Source: Omphiscola glabra
Taxonomy: Eukaryota > Mollusca > Gastropoda > Lymnaeidae
Assembly: GCA_964017045.1 (NCBI GenBank)
Contig: OZ024795.1
Coordinates: 26,217,366 to 26,281,365 of the forward strand
DNA length: 64,000 nucleotides
Reading direction: 5' to 3'
A program made the position numbers and the translations under genes. The notes below the pieces were generated by a model, which had not been told where the DNA came from, searched no databases, and saw only the letters and a list, made by a program, of their open reading frames with translations. Positions 1 to 10,256 of the stretch are shown here, piece by piece; within the stretch, counting starts at the first letter, position 1, and every line of letters starts with the position of its first letter.

Positions 1-590
1 ATTAGCTTCGTCAGTATTTTGTAAAAAAAAACATTTAATAGAGACATTCCTCTGTAGTTTGTGCACTGGAGTTTGGAGCCTTTCTCGTGTATTGGGGTTA
101 TTAACGCTGTTTCACATTCTGTAAGAATTATCTTTTCTTGCCAAATTTTTGTTATAAGTCTATGCATTTGAGTGTGTAGTTCTTTTCCTCCATATTTAAT
201 AAGTTCTGCTGTGATGATGTCTTCTTCAGGGGCTTTGTGGTTTTTACATACAATTAATTACTTCTTTAGTTTCTTCTAGAAATAAGGAGTTTATAAAAGG
301 GTCTGGTCCTTCCTGTGGTGGTTGGTAATCTTCATCTTGTGCATTGTCTGCATTCAGTATGCCCTTAAAATATTCAGCTCACCTCTCCGGTACTTTACTT
401 TTGTCCGTGATTAATTCTCCTTCCTAGTATACACATTTGCGGTCTGGCTTGGTATCCATTCTTTTCATCTTTTATCTTCATGTAAATTCCTCTGATGTTT
501 CCCAATCTTTATAAGTCTTCTATTTCTTTTAGTTTAACTTTTTCCAATTCCCTCTTTTTCTTCGATATAGAAAATTAGTAAAACACAGTA
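1..590 (-). mobile_element. LINE reverse-transcriptase fragment, decayed
   Basis: Read on the minus strand, this stretch encodes the front of a non-LTR retrotransposon RT. In order from high to low coordinates one sees a linker like KVPERWAEYFKGILN, then APEEDIITAELIKYGG, then KGSKLQCTNYRGMSLLN, which is the conserved RT entry motif of RTE/craft-type LINEs. The frame is broken by at least one frameshift and stop near 245-260 and by stops near 420-500, so it is a dead copy. It runs off the left edge of the window. The family assignment rests on motif memory; the exact clade is not determined. Confidence 0.8.
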
Positions 591-2040
591 AGGTTAAACC
601 TGATAAAAGGAACGCAACAAAACACCTAACGTGTCGGCAGGAGCCTTCATCTTTTGCTGCCCTCTTGGAACTACTTCGAAGCTAAGTGCTACATTATAAT
701 TTTTTGATACATTTTTTAATTTTATTAGTTTTTCTGTTTGTTCACTGATGAAGGATTAGATAACACCAAACCTTCTTTGTCAACTATCGTATATATAATA
801 TATAGAAGTAGAGCAATTAACTCATGTATAACATTTTGGCTAAATATGTTTTGATAGGATTTCTTTTTATTTAGTGTATTTAAGAGTTTGTAAATTTTAA
901 ATTTAACGTCTTTAGAAAAATAACCCCAAAAATATGACAAAATTGAACATGAACATTTTATTCCATTTGTGTGAAATTTCAACTTACCGCTTTTTTTTTT
1001 ACATTTTGATGCTATCATCGAAAAGTGGTTCGTTTGTTTTTACTATCAGTTTCTACTGGCTTCTTTGTCTTGATAATAGTTATTTCAAGCTATTCCTAAC
1101 TAACATCTTGTTTCTTCATGTAAAAGCTCTGCGTGAATATTGCTAAGTTGTTACGCATACAACGGCTTCTTAAAGGCGAAGTGACATACACGCTATTGGT
1201 CAGTTCCTTGTCTAATGTCAGATCAGAGTGTCTTATATCGAGATCTTGACACGATCAATGGAAAATTTAGCGGTCGGATATCACATTACAAGGATAGTAG
1301 TCCATTTCAATGTGAGTGGTCGACCAGTGGTTCTCGAACTTTTGCATCCCACTGACCGATCCAAACTTTTTAACAAACATTTTTTTTTAAAAGTAGGATG
1401 GATAATAATTATCTGATAAGCTTGATAAGGTAACTACATTCTTCGATCTTCCAATATGTTTAATGCTTTGTAATAGCCTAATGGATAACAGTGATGTAAC
1501 ATTAGCTTTAACCTAATAAAACAAGAATCAGGAATCTTGAGTCTATTTTTTTTTTAATTTGCTTTAAAATATAGATCTATTTAAAAAAAAAAAATTATAT
1601 TAAAAAAAAAAACAAATATCCAGAATAAAAACAAATTCAGCATATTATAATGTAACATACAATATTTCATGTTACAAATCGCTTCTTTTTAATAAAAAAT
1701 CGTAATGCAGGGTAATGCAATACAATTCGTTATGTTTTCCCGTTTCAAATGTGGTTTGAGTTTTTTAGCCGCTTCTCAGTGTCTCCTCACCTTATAAAAA
1801 TGTATATAAATCTTATGTATATATTTCGCTTTTGGTATGACTGCTTCCTTTTCACAACTGACCCTCCCCTCCTCAAAGTTTTCTGAAATAGATTACTCAT
1901 TGAAAAAAGGCGGTCAAGCGGCAAGTGTCTTGCGTGGCGGTTGAAATAAGGCGAGAAAAATGGAGCTTTTTCAGAGGAGACTATTTAATTAATAAATACA
2001 GAGCCACGGGTATGGTGTAGGAATGTCAGAAGATAGTTTG
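591..2040. other. AT-rich spacer, no gene seen
   Basis: Short open frames here (725-1018 minus, 934-1146 plus, 1228-1416 plus) have low-complexity, AT-driven composition and no recognisable motif. Homopolymer A/T runs are frequent near 1,540-1,620. I see no RNA gene or coding remnant. Confidence 0.5.
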
Positions 2041-2120
2041 TAGGCCTAATGTTTAAAGGCCGGCAGGTCGTGTGTAGGACTGACTGTATGCCCAATGTTT
2101 AAAGGACTGCAGGTAATGTA
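2041..2120. repeat. Short tandem repeat that was the retrotransposon target
   Basis: Two imperfect copies of a ~50-bp unit (containing 'aatgtttaaagg' and 'gtaggactg') lie just left of the LTR element. The unit resumes immediately right of it at 11,181-11,214 ('aggactgtctgtaggcc', 'ttgtttaaagg'), so the retrotransposon inserted into this small array. The last five bases, atgta at 2116-2120, are the target duplication. Confidence 0.7.
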
Positions 2121-2723
2121 TGTCACGGTCAGATTGTGGGGTTACTTTTTTGAGTGTATGTTTGGGGGGCGGAAAGAGAGTGCTCGTGGTATTGGCTATA
2201 TTTTTCCACGAGTATGACCGTCTTGGCAGGGGGGGGGACCCAGGGGAGAAAGTGTTTGTTGTGAGTTGTGAAAACATTAGAGTGGTGAATGAATGTGAAC
2301 ATTTTTCTTGTTATCACGAGTGCATGGGCAATAATGGTATAAAAGGAGAGACAGATTATTATTAGGAAGAGAACGATTTATTATTGCGTGTGGATTCGAC
2401 AGAGTGTTTTTGGAGTGAGGACTTCGTATAACTTTATGATGCTGTTTTGTGTATGCATTGGATTTGTTAGTCACTTCACATGACTATTCAATAGAAGGTG
2501 CTGTGTTTGAACACTTATATTTTCAACAAGTAATAAACATATTCGATGACTCTTAAACGACGTTGCGTGGTTTTTCCTTTTAAACTATCGGCTTTATAGG
2601 AGCCAGGAAAATGTACAAGTACCAGCTTTCCAGAAGCTTAAGAAACGGAGTTGTAGACTCTGAAACGATATTCTGTGGCTACAGAAGGGACCTAATCTCC
2701 TAGACAACGTACTTTTCGCCACA
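2121..2723 (+). repeat. 5' LTR
   Basis: Long terminal repeat, TG...CA ended. A TATA box (tataaaagg) at 2338-2346 and a polyadenylation signal (aataaa) at 2532-2537 suggest that transcription starts near 2365-2375 and that processing in the 3' copy occurs a short way past the hexamer. It contains a 9-G run followed by a at 2238, the only base differing from the 3' LTR on visual comparison. Confidence 0.93.
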
Positions 2724-3085
2724 GTGGGGGCCCGTCAAAGCCAGCCCGTCCGAACCATCCAAGCCCACCATCAGACACAATGGGAGCCCGACCAAAGCAA
2801 GCTGAATCCTACCATCACCCACAGGCCCGTTAACGCTAGCCGACCGAACCATCCAGGCCTACTATCGCTCACAGTGAATTCCCGTCGAAGCCAGGCCCGT
2901 CGAAGCCGTCTCAACCCTAATAATCAAATCCTGCCATCGCCACAATGAAGGCCCGTCGAAGCCATAGTACATCATATCATCGCCCACAGGCCCGTCGAAG
3001 CCAGCCCGTCCGAACCAGCCAAGCCAATGTGTCTTTTCGCCACAGTGGTGGCCCGGTAAAGCTAGCCGTGTTGCGGCGATCAGTC
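2724..3085 (+). repeat. Leader repeats copying the LTR-end/PBS junction
   Basis: The 5' leader is built from imperfect units beginning 'cacagtgg..gcccgtc' and continuing 'aaagccagcccgtccgaacc'. Starts are visible near 2720, 2777, 2820, 2870, 2940, 2980 and 3040. The last copy even reproduces the LTR tail ('cttttcgccacagtgg' at 3033-3048), so the LTR-PBS junction was duplicated in tandem. The short open frames here are by-products of the repeat. Confidence 0.7.
2725..2742 (+). promoter_or_regulatory. Primer-binding site, tRNA-Pro-like
   Basis: One base after the LTR end, the sequence starts TGGGGGCCCGTC. Eleven of these twelve bases agree with the classic tRNA-Pro primer site (TGGGGGCTCGTC...), and it diverges afterwards. 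Position and start (TGG) fit minus-strand priming. The tRNA identity is an inference from memory of retroviral primer sites. Confidence 0.6.
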
Positions 3086-3289
3086 TATAGGAAATTGTGA
3101 AATACCTAAAGACAGACAGCACACATATTTACATGAGACCTGTCACTATTGAAGGTTCATTTCAGCTTTACCCAACAAATAAGCCTATTTTCGTCCACAG
3201 TGAATTCTCGTCAGGTTTTTCAAAATGTATAACGTTCAATGACATTATTTATATAGTTATTGCTGTGCGGTATTATATAATCCATTACT

Positions 3290-3790
3290 GAGGTTGCTGT
3301 CCTGCTGTTCCCGTATCTCGCTGTAGCCGAGACGCTGCTGTTCCACTGATCCTGTTACAAACCGTTGCTGTTCCGCTGATCCTGTCAACAGCCGCTGCTT
3401 TACTCTGATCCCAGTACCCGCTGATCATGTATCCCGTTGCTGCCGCCGTTCCTGATGTTCCCTTTACTTGCTGGTCCTGTTCCCGATGATTACGTGTCCT
3501 GTTACTGTACATCGCTGTTGAGGCCAGCTGTTCCTGTCATCAGCCGCTGCTATACCGTTGTTCCTGTTGTTCCTGTCACCAGCCGCTGCAGTTCCGCAGT
3601 TCCAGTACTTGCTGTTCCAGGACTTGCTGTTCCAGTACTTGCTGTTCGGGTACCTGAGGTTCCCTTAACCGCTGTACCTGTACGTGCTGTACCTGTACAC
3701 TGCTATATGCTGCGGTTTCTTAGACTTTTTGACATTGTACCCTACTGCTGAGGTGTTACCTGACATTGGACACCACCACTACTGGGTTGC
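3290..3790 (+). repeat. Degenerate 'gctgttcctgt' repeats in retrotransposon leader
   Basis: Pyrimidine-rich units related to 'gctgttcctgtcaccagcc' and, towards the end, 'ctgttccagtacttg' (15 bp) recur more than twenty times. No coding motif is seen in either strand. The region from 3,790 to 4,014 is AT-rich untranslated leader leading into the gag start. Confidence 0.6.
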
Positions 3791-4014
3791 TGTAGCAAGA
3801 ACTGAACCACCTACGCTGTTCCAAGACCGGGTAATTAAAATTAATTAAATATATTGTTTATTTTATTATGCTATTGTAAGCAGATTTTTCCATATAAATT
3901 GTTCCATATAATTGTCAGGTTAGTTTTTGGTTAGCAAAATTAACATTATTCGTTGTATAGTATACATTTTTGTAAAAGTAATACCATATAACGTGGGGAA
4001 GTGAAACCAGTAAA

Positions 4015-5167
4015 ATGAAATCGATCGCAGAACTTAGACAGGAGGCAACAGATTTAGGGTTAGAAGGGAAAGAGATCACAAAATATGCCGTTAAGAAATT
4101 AGAATTAGAATTAGCAGAAGCTGAGCATAAGCGAGCAAAAGAAAACGCAGAAGATGAGCATAGGCGAGCCCAAGAAAAAACAGAAGAGGAACGGAAAAAA
4201 GCAGAAAATGAGCATAGGCGAGCCCAAGAAAAAACAGAAGAGGAACGGAAAAAAGCAGAAGATGAGCATAGGCGAGCCGATGAAAAAGCAGAAAATGAAC
4301 ATAGGCGAGACCTAGAAAAAAAAAAAGACGACGAGGAACGAGACATTCGTGCGTATGAGAGGGAAGAAAGACAGAGAAAAGAAGGACAAGATCATGAAAT
4401 AAAAATGGCTGAGATAGATAGAGGGAAAATAGATGATAGGAGTACAATCAGAGTACAATCGACCGACACAGGTCGATCCAAAAATAAACTCCCAATGTTC
4501 GATGGACGTGCTGATAATTTGGACTTCTTCCTCATGCGGTTTGAGGACGAAGCCAGGATGAATAAATGGACAACCGACAGTTGGAATAATGAGCTTAGAA
4601 AATTGATGCCACCCGAGCTGCTACCAGTCTGCTTCGCAGCGCGCGTAACAGGAGTGGAGGCCACTTACGAGGAGGTCAAGACTGCACTGTCGAAACATTT
4701 CAGACTGACTGCGCAGGGATATAGAGAGAAACTGGCCCGAATGACACCATGACAAGGACGAGGGGTTGACACCTTATGCACATCGGATACAACATTATCT
4801 TACTAGGTGGATTGACCTGACGAAGACAGAGAGAACTTTCGAAAATTTGATAGCGTTGACAATAGTGGACAAAATACTTCAGACAATAAATCAGGACATA
4901 GTTGAACATATATTAGAGAAAAACAACATGAATCTCGAGGCTGTCATTGACTCGGGGGACAATTATTTAGCAGCACATCCGACTAAAGTACTGACACGCA
5001 CGGTCACACAGGGGTATGTTAAGGAAAGAAACACACAGAGGGGACGACGCTACTGCCAGTTATGCCGCTTTGAGGGACATAACATTGAGAATTGCAGGAG
5101 ACTACAGCAACTGCATAGGGATGACAATTATAGAGAAGGACCAAGTTACAGAGGGGATAAAAGATGA
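4015..5167 (+). pseudogene. gag: gag of the Gmr1-like element, interrupted by a frame change
   Basis: Structural polyprotein that would form the particle and bind the RNA. The first frame (4015-4752, 245 codons) starts at ATG 4015. It opens with a highly charged coiled-coil segment of repeated 'EEERKKAE..EHRRA' type (residues ~30-110), followed by a capsid-like region. At 4750-4752 it hits TGA. The capsid sequence plausibly continues in the +1 frame from about 4748 to 5164 and ends with one zinc knuckle of the C-x2-C-x4-H-x4-C type at 5054-5095. The two frames overlap by only 8 nt (4745-4752), so a single extra base, or an unusual +1 shift, explains the break. The second frame is in phase with pol. 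Confidence 0.8.
5165..5167 (+). promoter_or_regulatory. Gag-pol boundary: single in-frame TGA, candidate readthrough site
   Basis: The zinc-knuckle end of gag and pol share one reading frame, separated only by TGA followed by C (TGA CAA GGA). Twenty sense codons then lead without another stop to the first pol ATG at 5228. UGA-C is the leakiest stop context known in eukaryotes, so pol may be made by stop suppression as in gammaretroviruses. Not tested; any downstream RNA structure cannot be judged by eye. Confidence 0.5.
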
Positions 5168-5227
5168 CAAGGAAGCAACGGAAAATGGGATGGAAAGGGG
5201 AAAGCCGCTTTTAGTTGTTTGGGGAGG

Positions 5228-8200
5228 ATGAATTCAGGTATAATTACAACTGAGGGGGAAGTAAATGGTATTAAGGTTAAAGTATTACGGGACACAGGGT
5301 GTGATATTGTGGGAGTAAAGGAATCCATTATACGAAAATCTAAGGGACAGAGACTTAACGAAACAGAAACATGTATTTTGTTTGATGGGCAACAGATGGT
5401 TTATAGACTAGGAAAAATCTACATTAAATCACCCTACTTTTCAGGATGGACAAAGGCGGCCATATTAAAGAACCCACCAGTTGATCTAATTATAGGGAAT
5501 ATTAAGGGGGCAACAATGGGAGGGGATTCCGCCATAACAGCCGCAGTTGTTACCAGGGCACAGGGGAAAAGATCGGAGGAGATTGACCCGATAAAGCGAC
5601 ATATAACAGAACTAGAGGTGACGGAGGATAAATTTAGAACATTACAACACAGTGATCTCACATTGAAACGTACACACGAGCACGCTAGGAGACAAGTTAG
5701 GGCGGGTAGACCATCACAATTTAGATACAGGGAGGGACTTTTAGTTAGAGAGTGTTGTCAGAGTAGTAATGGCCAAAACAAGGTGTGGGAACAACTAGCT
5801 GTCCCAAAGTCATTAAGGAAAGTAGTGTTGGAAATAGCTCATGATAATAGCTTCTCAGCACACATGGGGATAGCTCGTACAAAGGCACGAGCGTTGGAGG
5901 AATTCTGGTGGCCTGGCATAACAAAAGATGTCAGATATTATTGTATGACCTGCGATGTGTGTCAGAAAGTGAAAAAGCAAAGCGCTGGAGGTATTGCCCC
6001 CCTGGGAAAAATGGAGTTAATTGAAAAGCCATGGGGGAAAGTAGCTATTGACCTCGTTGGCCCCATAATACCGATATCCACGAAAGGATATCGTTACATC
6101 CTTACTCTGGTAGACACAGCAACTAGGTGGCCAGAAGCAATACCCCTTAAAAGAATAACCGCCGAGGATATTCAGGAGGCACTTTTAACAATATTTACTA
6201 GAATGGGATTACCAGACGAAATTTTATCAGACAACGGGGGTCAATTTAAGTGCGATCTGATGAATCAAGTTACTAAACTCATGGGCATAACACAACGCTT
6301 CAGTACCCCATTACATCCTCAAAGCAACGGTATGGTTGAACGTTTTAATGGCACTCTCAAAACCTTACTTACTAAAGTATCTATGGATCATCCTAAAGAT
6401 TGGGAATCACACGTCCCAGCTATCTTATTCGCTTATAAGGATTGCAAAAATGAATCAACGGGATTCTCTCCTTTTGATTTGATGTTCGGGAGAAAGATAA
6501 GAGGGCCCATAAATATCCTAAGAAACATTTTTGCTGGAAAGACTGACCAGGCAGAGGAAAAAACATCTCATGAGTACCTGGAAAAATTACGAGATCGACT
6601 ACGAGTGAGTGGCACACTGGCGAGTAGAAACCTAAAAGAAGCCAGGATTAAACAGAAGAAAATGTACGACCGAAAAGCCCGTAGGAAAACTATTAATATA
6701 GGGAGTCTAGTGGTAGTCATGAGACCCTCTACGGGGAGTAAACTACAGAGAGCACGTTGGCATGGCCCATATAAAGTAGTAGACAAAATAGGGGAACTTA
6801 ATTATGTCATCTTAGAGAAAGGAAAGAGAAAGACTTACCATGTAAATATGTTAGTGGAATATTTTAAAAGGGACCAGGAACCGGGGAAAATAACAAGTCA
6901 GAAACTAAATATTAAGAAGGTCAGCAGAGAAATGAATGAGAAGAAAAAAAATAAGGAATCGGTAGCGGCATACGCAGTAGTAATAGAAGATAATGAGGAG
7001 GACAACGAGGAAAGTATTATAAATACAGTAACGACTCAAACCATAGAGAAAACTGAAACTATCACAGATGTAAGGATCAATCCAGATCTCACTCAGGACG
7101 ATAGGCAAATATTGGTGGATATATTACATAAATACACCGACACAATCACCAATAAGCCAGGAAAGACATCACTAGTTACTCATTCCATTGAGGTCACTAA
7201 TAATAAACCCGTATGTGTAAGACCATACCCAATACCATTTTCATCGAAAGAGACAATCATTAAGGAAGTTCATCAGATGGAAAAAGAAGGCATCATAGAA
7301 AAGTCATCCTCCTCTTATTCATCACCTATCGTGTTAGTAAAGAAAAAAGATGGATCCACTCGATTCTGCATCGACTATAGGAAATTAAATGCAATTACCG
7401 TGTCGGACGCAGAACCGATTCCTAACCAGGAAGACTTGTTCGTGGAACTAAGAAACGCCAAGTATTTCTCAAAAATTGATTTAGTTAAAGGGTACTGGCA
7501 AATACCGGTTGATAGGAACTCTAGAAAATATACAGCATTTCAAACTGACTTGGGGTTATACCAATTTAAATACATGCCTTTCGGGCTATGTAATGCACCA
7601 GCCACTTTTGCACGCTGCATGCGCAGGGTTCTTGATGGGCAGAAAAATGCAGTCAGTTTTTTTGATGACATATGCGTCTTTGGCAGTTCTATAAAAGACC
7701 ATAACAAGGCACTAGAGCAAGTACTAAATAGACTAGAAAACGCAGGCTTGACAGCGCGACCCACAAAAATGGAAATTGGCTTCACAGAAATCGAGTTTCT
7801 AGGCCACATAGTAGGACAGGGCACACAGAAGCCAAAACAAGGTGTTATCAGTAAAATAATCAACATCAAACCGCCACATACCAAAAGACAAGTAAGAAGT
7901 TTGCTTGGACTTATTGGCTATTATAGAAAGTTTGTGCCGGATTTCGCAGGTATTTCAGGGATTTTTTCAGATCTCACAAAAAAAGGAAAACCGGAAAAAG
8001 TTCAGTGGACAAGTCAGTGCGTGGACGCTTTAGCGAAACTGCAACATGCTTTATCTACACAACCAGTGCTCATTCTTCCAGACCTGGATATTGAATTCGT
8101 GATCCGAACGGACGCTAGCGATACCGCTATAGGAGGTTCTTTAATGCAAGAGCGACAGGGATTACTTCACCCCATAGCTTACGCGAGTAGGAAATTGCTA

Positions 8201-8461
8201 CCTCGCGAGACCCGATACTCGGTTATAGAGAAGGAATGTTTAGGGGTCGTCTGGACAATCACAAAGTTTTCACGATACCTATACGGCTGTCACTTCACAA
8301 TTGAGACTGACCACAAACCGTTGACTGTTCTACAAACATCAAAATCCATAAATAATCGGGTTGCGAGATTGGCGTTAACATTACAGGAATACAATTTTAC
8401 AATAAGACCAATTTCGGGTGCTGAAAATGTTCTGGCTGATGTTCTAAGCCGATTAGTATAA
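5228..8461 (+). CDS. pol: pol: protease-integrase-RT-RNase H
   Basis: Uninterrupted frame of about 1,077 codons; the first ATG is 5228, and the frame is open upstream to the gag stop. Domains in order: aspartic protease with DTG at 5291-5299; H2C2 zinc-binding integrase head (~5840-5965); integrase core with catalytic Asp at 6050, Asp at 6230 and Glu at 6338, giving D-x59-D-x35-E; GPY-type integrase tail near 6764; then RT (~7090-7760) with active-site box FFDD at 7658-7669; and RNase H (~8070-8455) with TDAS, EKE, TDH and ADVLSR motifs. RT, RNase H and integrase sequences look Ty3/gypsy-like, but integrase lies before RT. The RT box has Phe where Tyr is usual. All other catalytic residues are present, so the enzyme could be active. 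Confidence 0.95.
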   Translation: MNSGIITTEGEVNGIKVKVLRDTGCDIVGVKESIIRKSKGQRLNETETCILFDGQQMVYRLGKIYIKSPYFSGWTKAAILKNPPVDLIIGNIKGATMGGDSAITAAVVTRAQGKRSEEIDPIKRHITELEVTEDKFRTLQHSDLTLKRTHEHARRQVRAGRPSQFRYREGLLVRECCQSSNGQNKVWEQLAVPKSLRKVVLEIAHDNSFSAHMGIARTKARALEEFWWPGITKDVRYYCMTCDVCQKVKKQSAGGIAPLGKMELIEKPWGKVAIDLVGPIIPISTKGYRYILTLVDTATRWPEAIPLKRITAEDIQEALLTIFTRMGLPDEILSDNGGQFKCDLMNQVTKLMGITQRFSTPLHPQSNGMVERFNGTLKTLLTKVSMDHPKDWESHVPAILFAYKDCKNESTGFSPFDLMFGRKIRGPINILRNIFAGKTDQAEEKTSHEYLEKLRDRLRVSGTLASRNLKEARIKQKKMYDRKARRKTINIGSLVVVMRPSTGSKLQRARWHGPYKVVDKIGELNYVILEKGKRKTYHVNMLVEYFKRDQEPGKITSQKLNIKKVSREMNEKKKNKESVAAYAVVIEDNEEDNEESIINTVTTQTIEKTETITDVRINPDLTQDDRQILVDILHKYTDTITNKPGKTSLVTHSIEVTNNKPVCVRPYPIPFSSKETIIKEVHQMEKEGIIEKSSSSYSSPIVLVKKKDGSTRFCIDYRKLNAITVSDAEPIPNQEDLFVELRNAKYFSKIDLVKGYWQIPVDRNSRKYTAFQTDLGLYQFKYMPFGLCNAPATFARCMRRVLDGQKNAVSFFDDICVFGSSIKDHNKALEQVLNRLENAGLTARPTKMEIGFTEIEFLGHIVGQGTQKPKQGVISKIINIKPPHTKRQVRSLLGLIGYYRKFVPDFAGISGIFSDLTKKGKPEKVQWTSQCVDALAKLQHALSTQPVLILPDLDIEFVIRTDASDTAIGGSLMQERQGLLHPIAYASRKLLPRETRYSVIEKECLGVVWTITKFSRYLYGCHFTIETDHKPLTVLQTSKSINNRVARLALTLQEYNFTIRPISGAENVLADVLSRLV

Positions 8462-8531
8462 CATGGCTGACGGTTAGGAAATAAATTATGTTTCATATGG
8501 AAGTTTTGTAAATAATATTCATCACGAACCC

Positions 8532-10256
8532 ATGGCCAGGGATTTTTCACAAGGGTACTTAGATTATGAACCAAGTGTTACGGATAATTTAGATGGTAAT
8601 TTTCATAATACTGCTGAGTAGTGGACTACTGTTATTGATGACACTAATTGTGAATTTGATGCTAGTTTTGATTTAGAACCCAGTATTTTTGAGACTTTGT
8701 ATTGTGACTTTGATAATATTCCTCATGAACCTAGTGTTAGTGATGCTTCCTGTGGTCATTTTGATAAAACTGCTGATAGGGAAACTAATGCTATTGTTGG
8801 GTCACATGGTGGCTTTGATGCAAATATTGATTATAAATCAAGTATTATTGATGCTTCCCGTGATGATGTTAATTGTAAAATTCATTACGAACTCATTGTT
8901 ACTGAGTTTTCACCTGGCAAGGTTGAAACTATTATTGATTGTCAATTTATGGTTAATGAATCTCCACATATGGATGTTGATAAAGTGCCTGAGGTCTATT
9001 GTGCACCAACTACTTTTGATGATATAGATAACACACCCACGGGTGTTGAACCAAGTATTATTGATTCTCCACATATGGATGTTGAGAGATTGCCTAAGAT
9101 TTATTGTGTACCCAGCACTTTAGATACTTTAGATAACACACCCACGAGTGTTGAATGCATGAACAACCTACCGCTTCCAAGCAAGCTAGGTGTCATGAAT
9201 ACTTTTGCTGATTTAGATAACACACCCACGGGTGTTGAATGCATGAACAACCTACCGCTTCCAAGCAAGCGAGGTGTCATGAGTATAACTGAGTCAAGCT
9301 CAGGCGAGTTATGTGTTGATGAGGAGGGGAGAGAGCAGGTTTCAACTGCTCCAGAGTTGAACTTCGCAATGACTGAGTTGTCAGACATTAATATTGAAGA
9401 CGTACTAGATAAGAAATGTGATGATATACAATATTTTACTTTTAATGATATTCAAGATATGCCTGTTCATGTAAAATCTTTGCTACTATTGAACCATGAT
9501 AATTGTGTGTCAAATGAGGGGGTGAGGACCTGGACAAATTACGGGTGTCACGAAGTAGAAGTCGTGAATTTGTCAAGTTCAGTCCCGAGACGGGGACGTA
9601 GATTCAACAAGGTTGAATTCATTTCCAATGAATTCACGTGGAGTTATGAGGGTCATAGTCCAATCGGGGAAAGTTGTAGTGTGGGTGACACAGGTTACTC
9701 AAGACTTGAGAACCGTGAGTCCAGCTTTGACTGTGACAATTGTGTTCAGGAAAAAGTGGTTGGCCTTGACCACGGGGATGTTGAGGAGGTGAGCATTGTC
9801 CCTGAGGTGAGGTTAAGGGAAATAAATATTTTTGTTTTTGATAAAATTGTTAATAAATTATGTCATGTGGGGGTCAGGGAGAAACATTATGTTGTTGAAA
9901 AATTTGATTTTGTTGTGGAGGTGAGGGTTTTCCATGAGTTGGGAGGTGAAGATTTTTTGTTTAAAATGATATTCATGTTACTTTTGTATATGGACAATGT
10001 GACGAGCTTGTTGAAACATGTGAGATTTTACAGCGGAGTTGTGAGCTGGGGAAAAAATTTGCACGCTTTCAGGCTACCGTCTGACAAGCGGAATATCCGC
10101 CATCATAAATTTAATTTGCAGGCTGGACAAATCATGGCTGTCCACACAAGCCCAGATGTTGACAATTTTTTTTCTCTCTTTTTCACATTTCAATTAATAA
10201 AGAATGTTTCGAAGTACTGTAAACATTTAAATATTTGTAACAATGTATTGACATAA
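8532..10256 (+). CDS. Third open frame of the retrotransposon, unknown function
   Basis: A long frame after pol and before the 3' LTR. From ATG 8532 it runs 29 codons to TAG at 8619-8621, then stays open in the same frame to TAA at 10254-10256 (544 codons). No ATG lies at the start of the longer part. The product is Asp/Glu/Thr-rich and contains a tandem 28-residue repeat (84-bp unit, about 9,127-9,290) with TPTGVECMNNLPLPSK in each copy. Near the C-terminal third there is a short hydrophobic stretch (FKMIFMLLLYM). I see no signal peptide, furin site or heptad pattern, so an envelope role is not supported. It could equally be an accessory protein. The length and absence of further stops argue that it is, or recently was, translated. 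Confidence 0.6.

Noticed and set aside
3915..4346. Antisense Ser/Phe-rich frame opposite gag
   Set aside because: Shadow of the charged coiled-coil repeat of gag.
5219..5227. Pol start at a TTG codon (5219)
   Set aside because: The frame is open from the gag stop; the first ATG is 5228, and readthrough would not need a start at all.
8532..10256. Envelope gene
   Set aside because: No signal peptide, cleavage site or typical transmembrane anchor; only a short hydrophobic patch. Kept as unknown.
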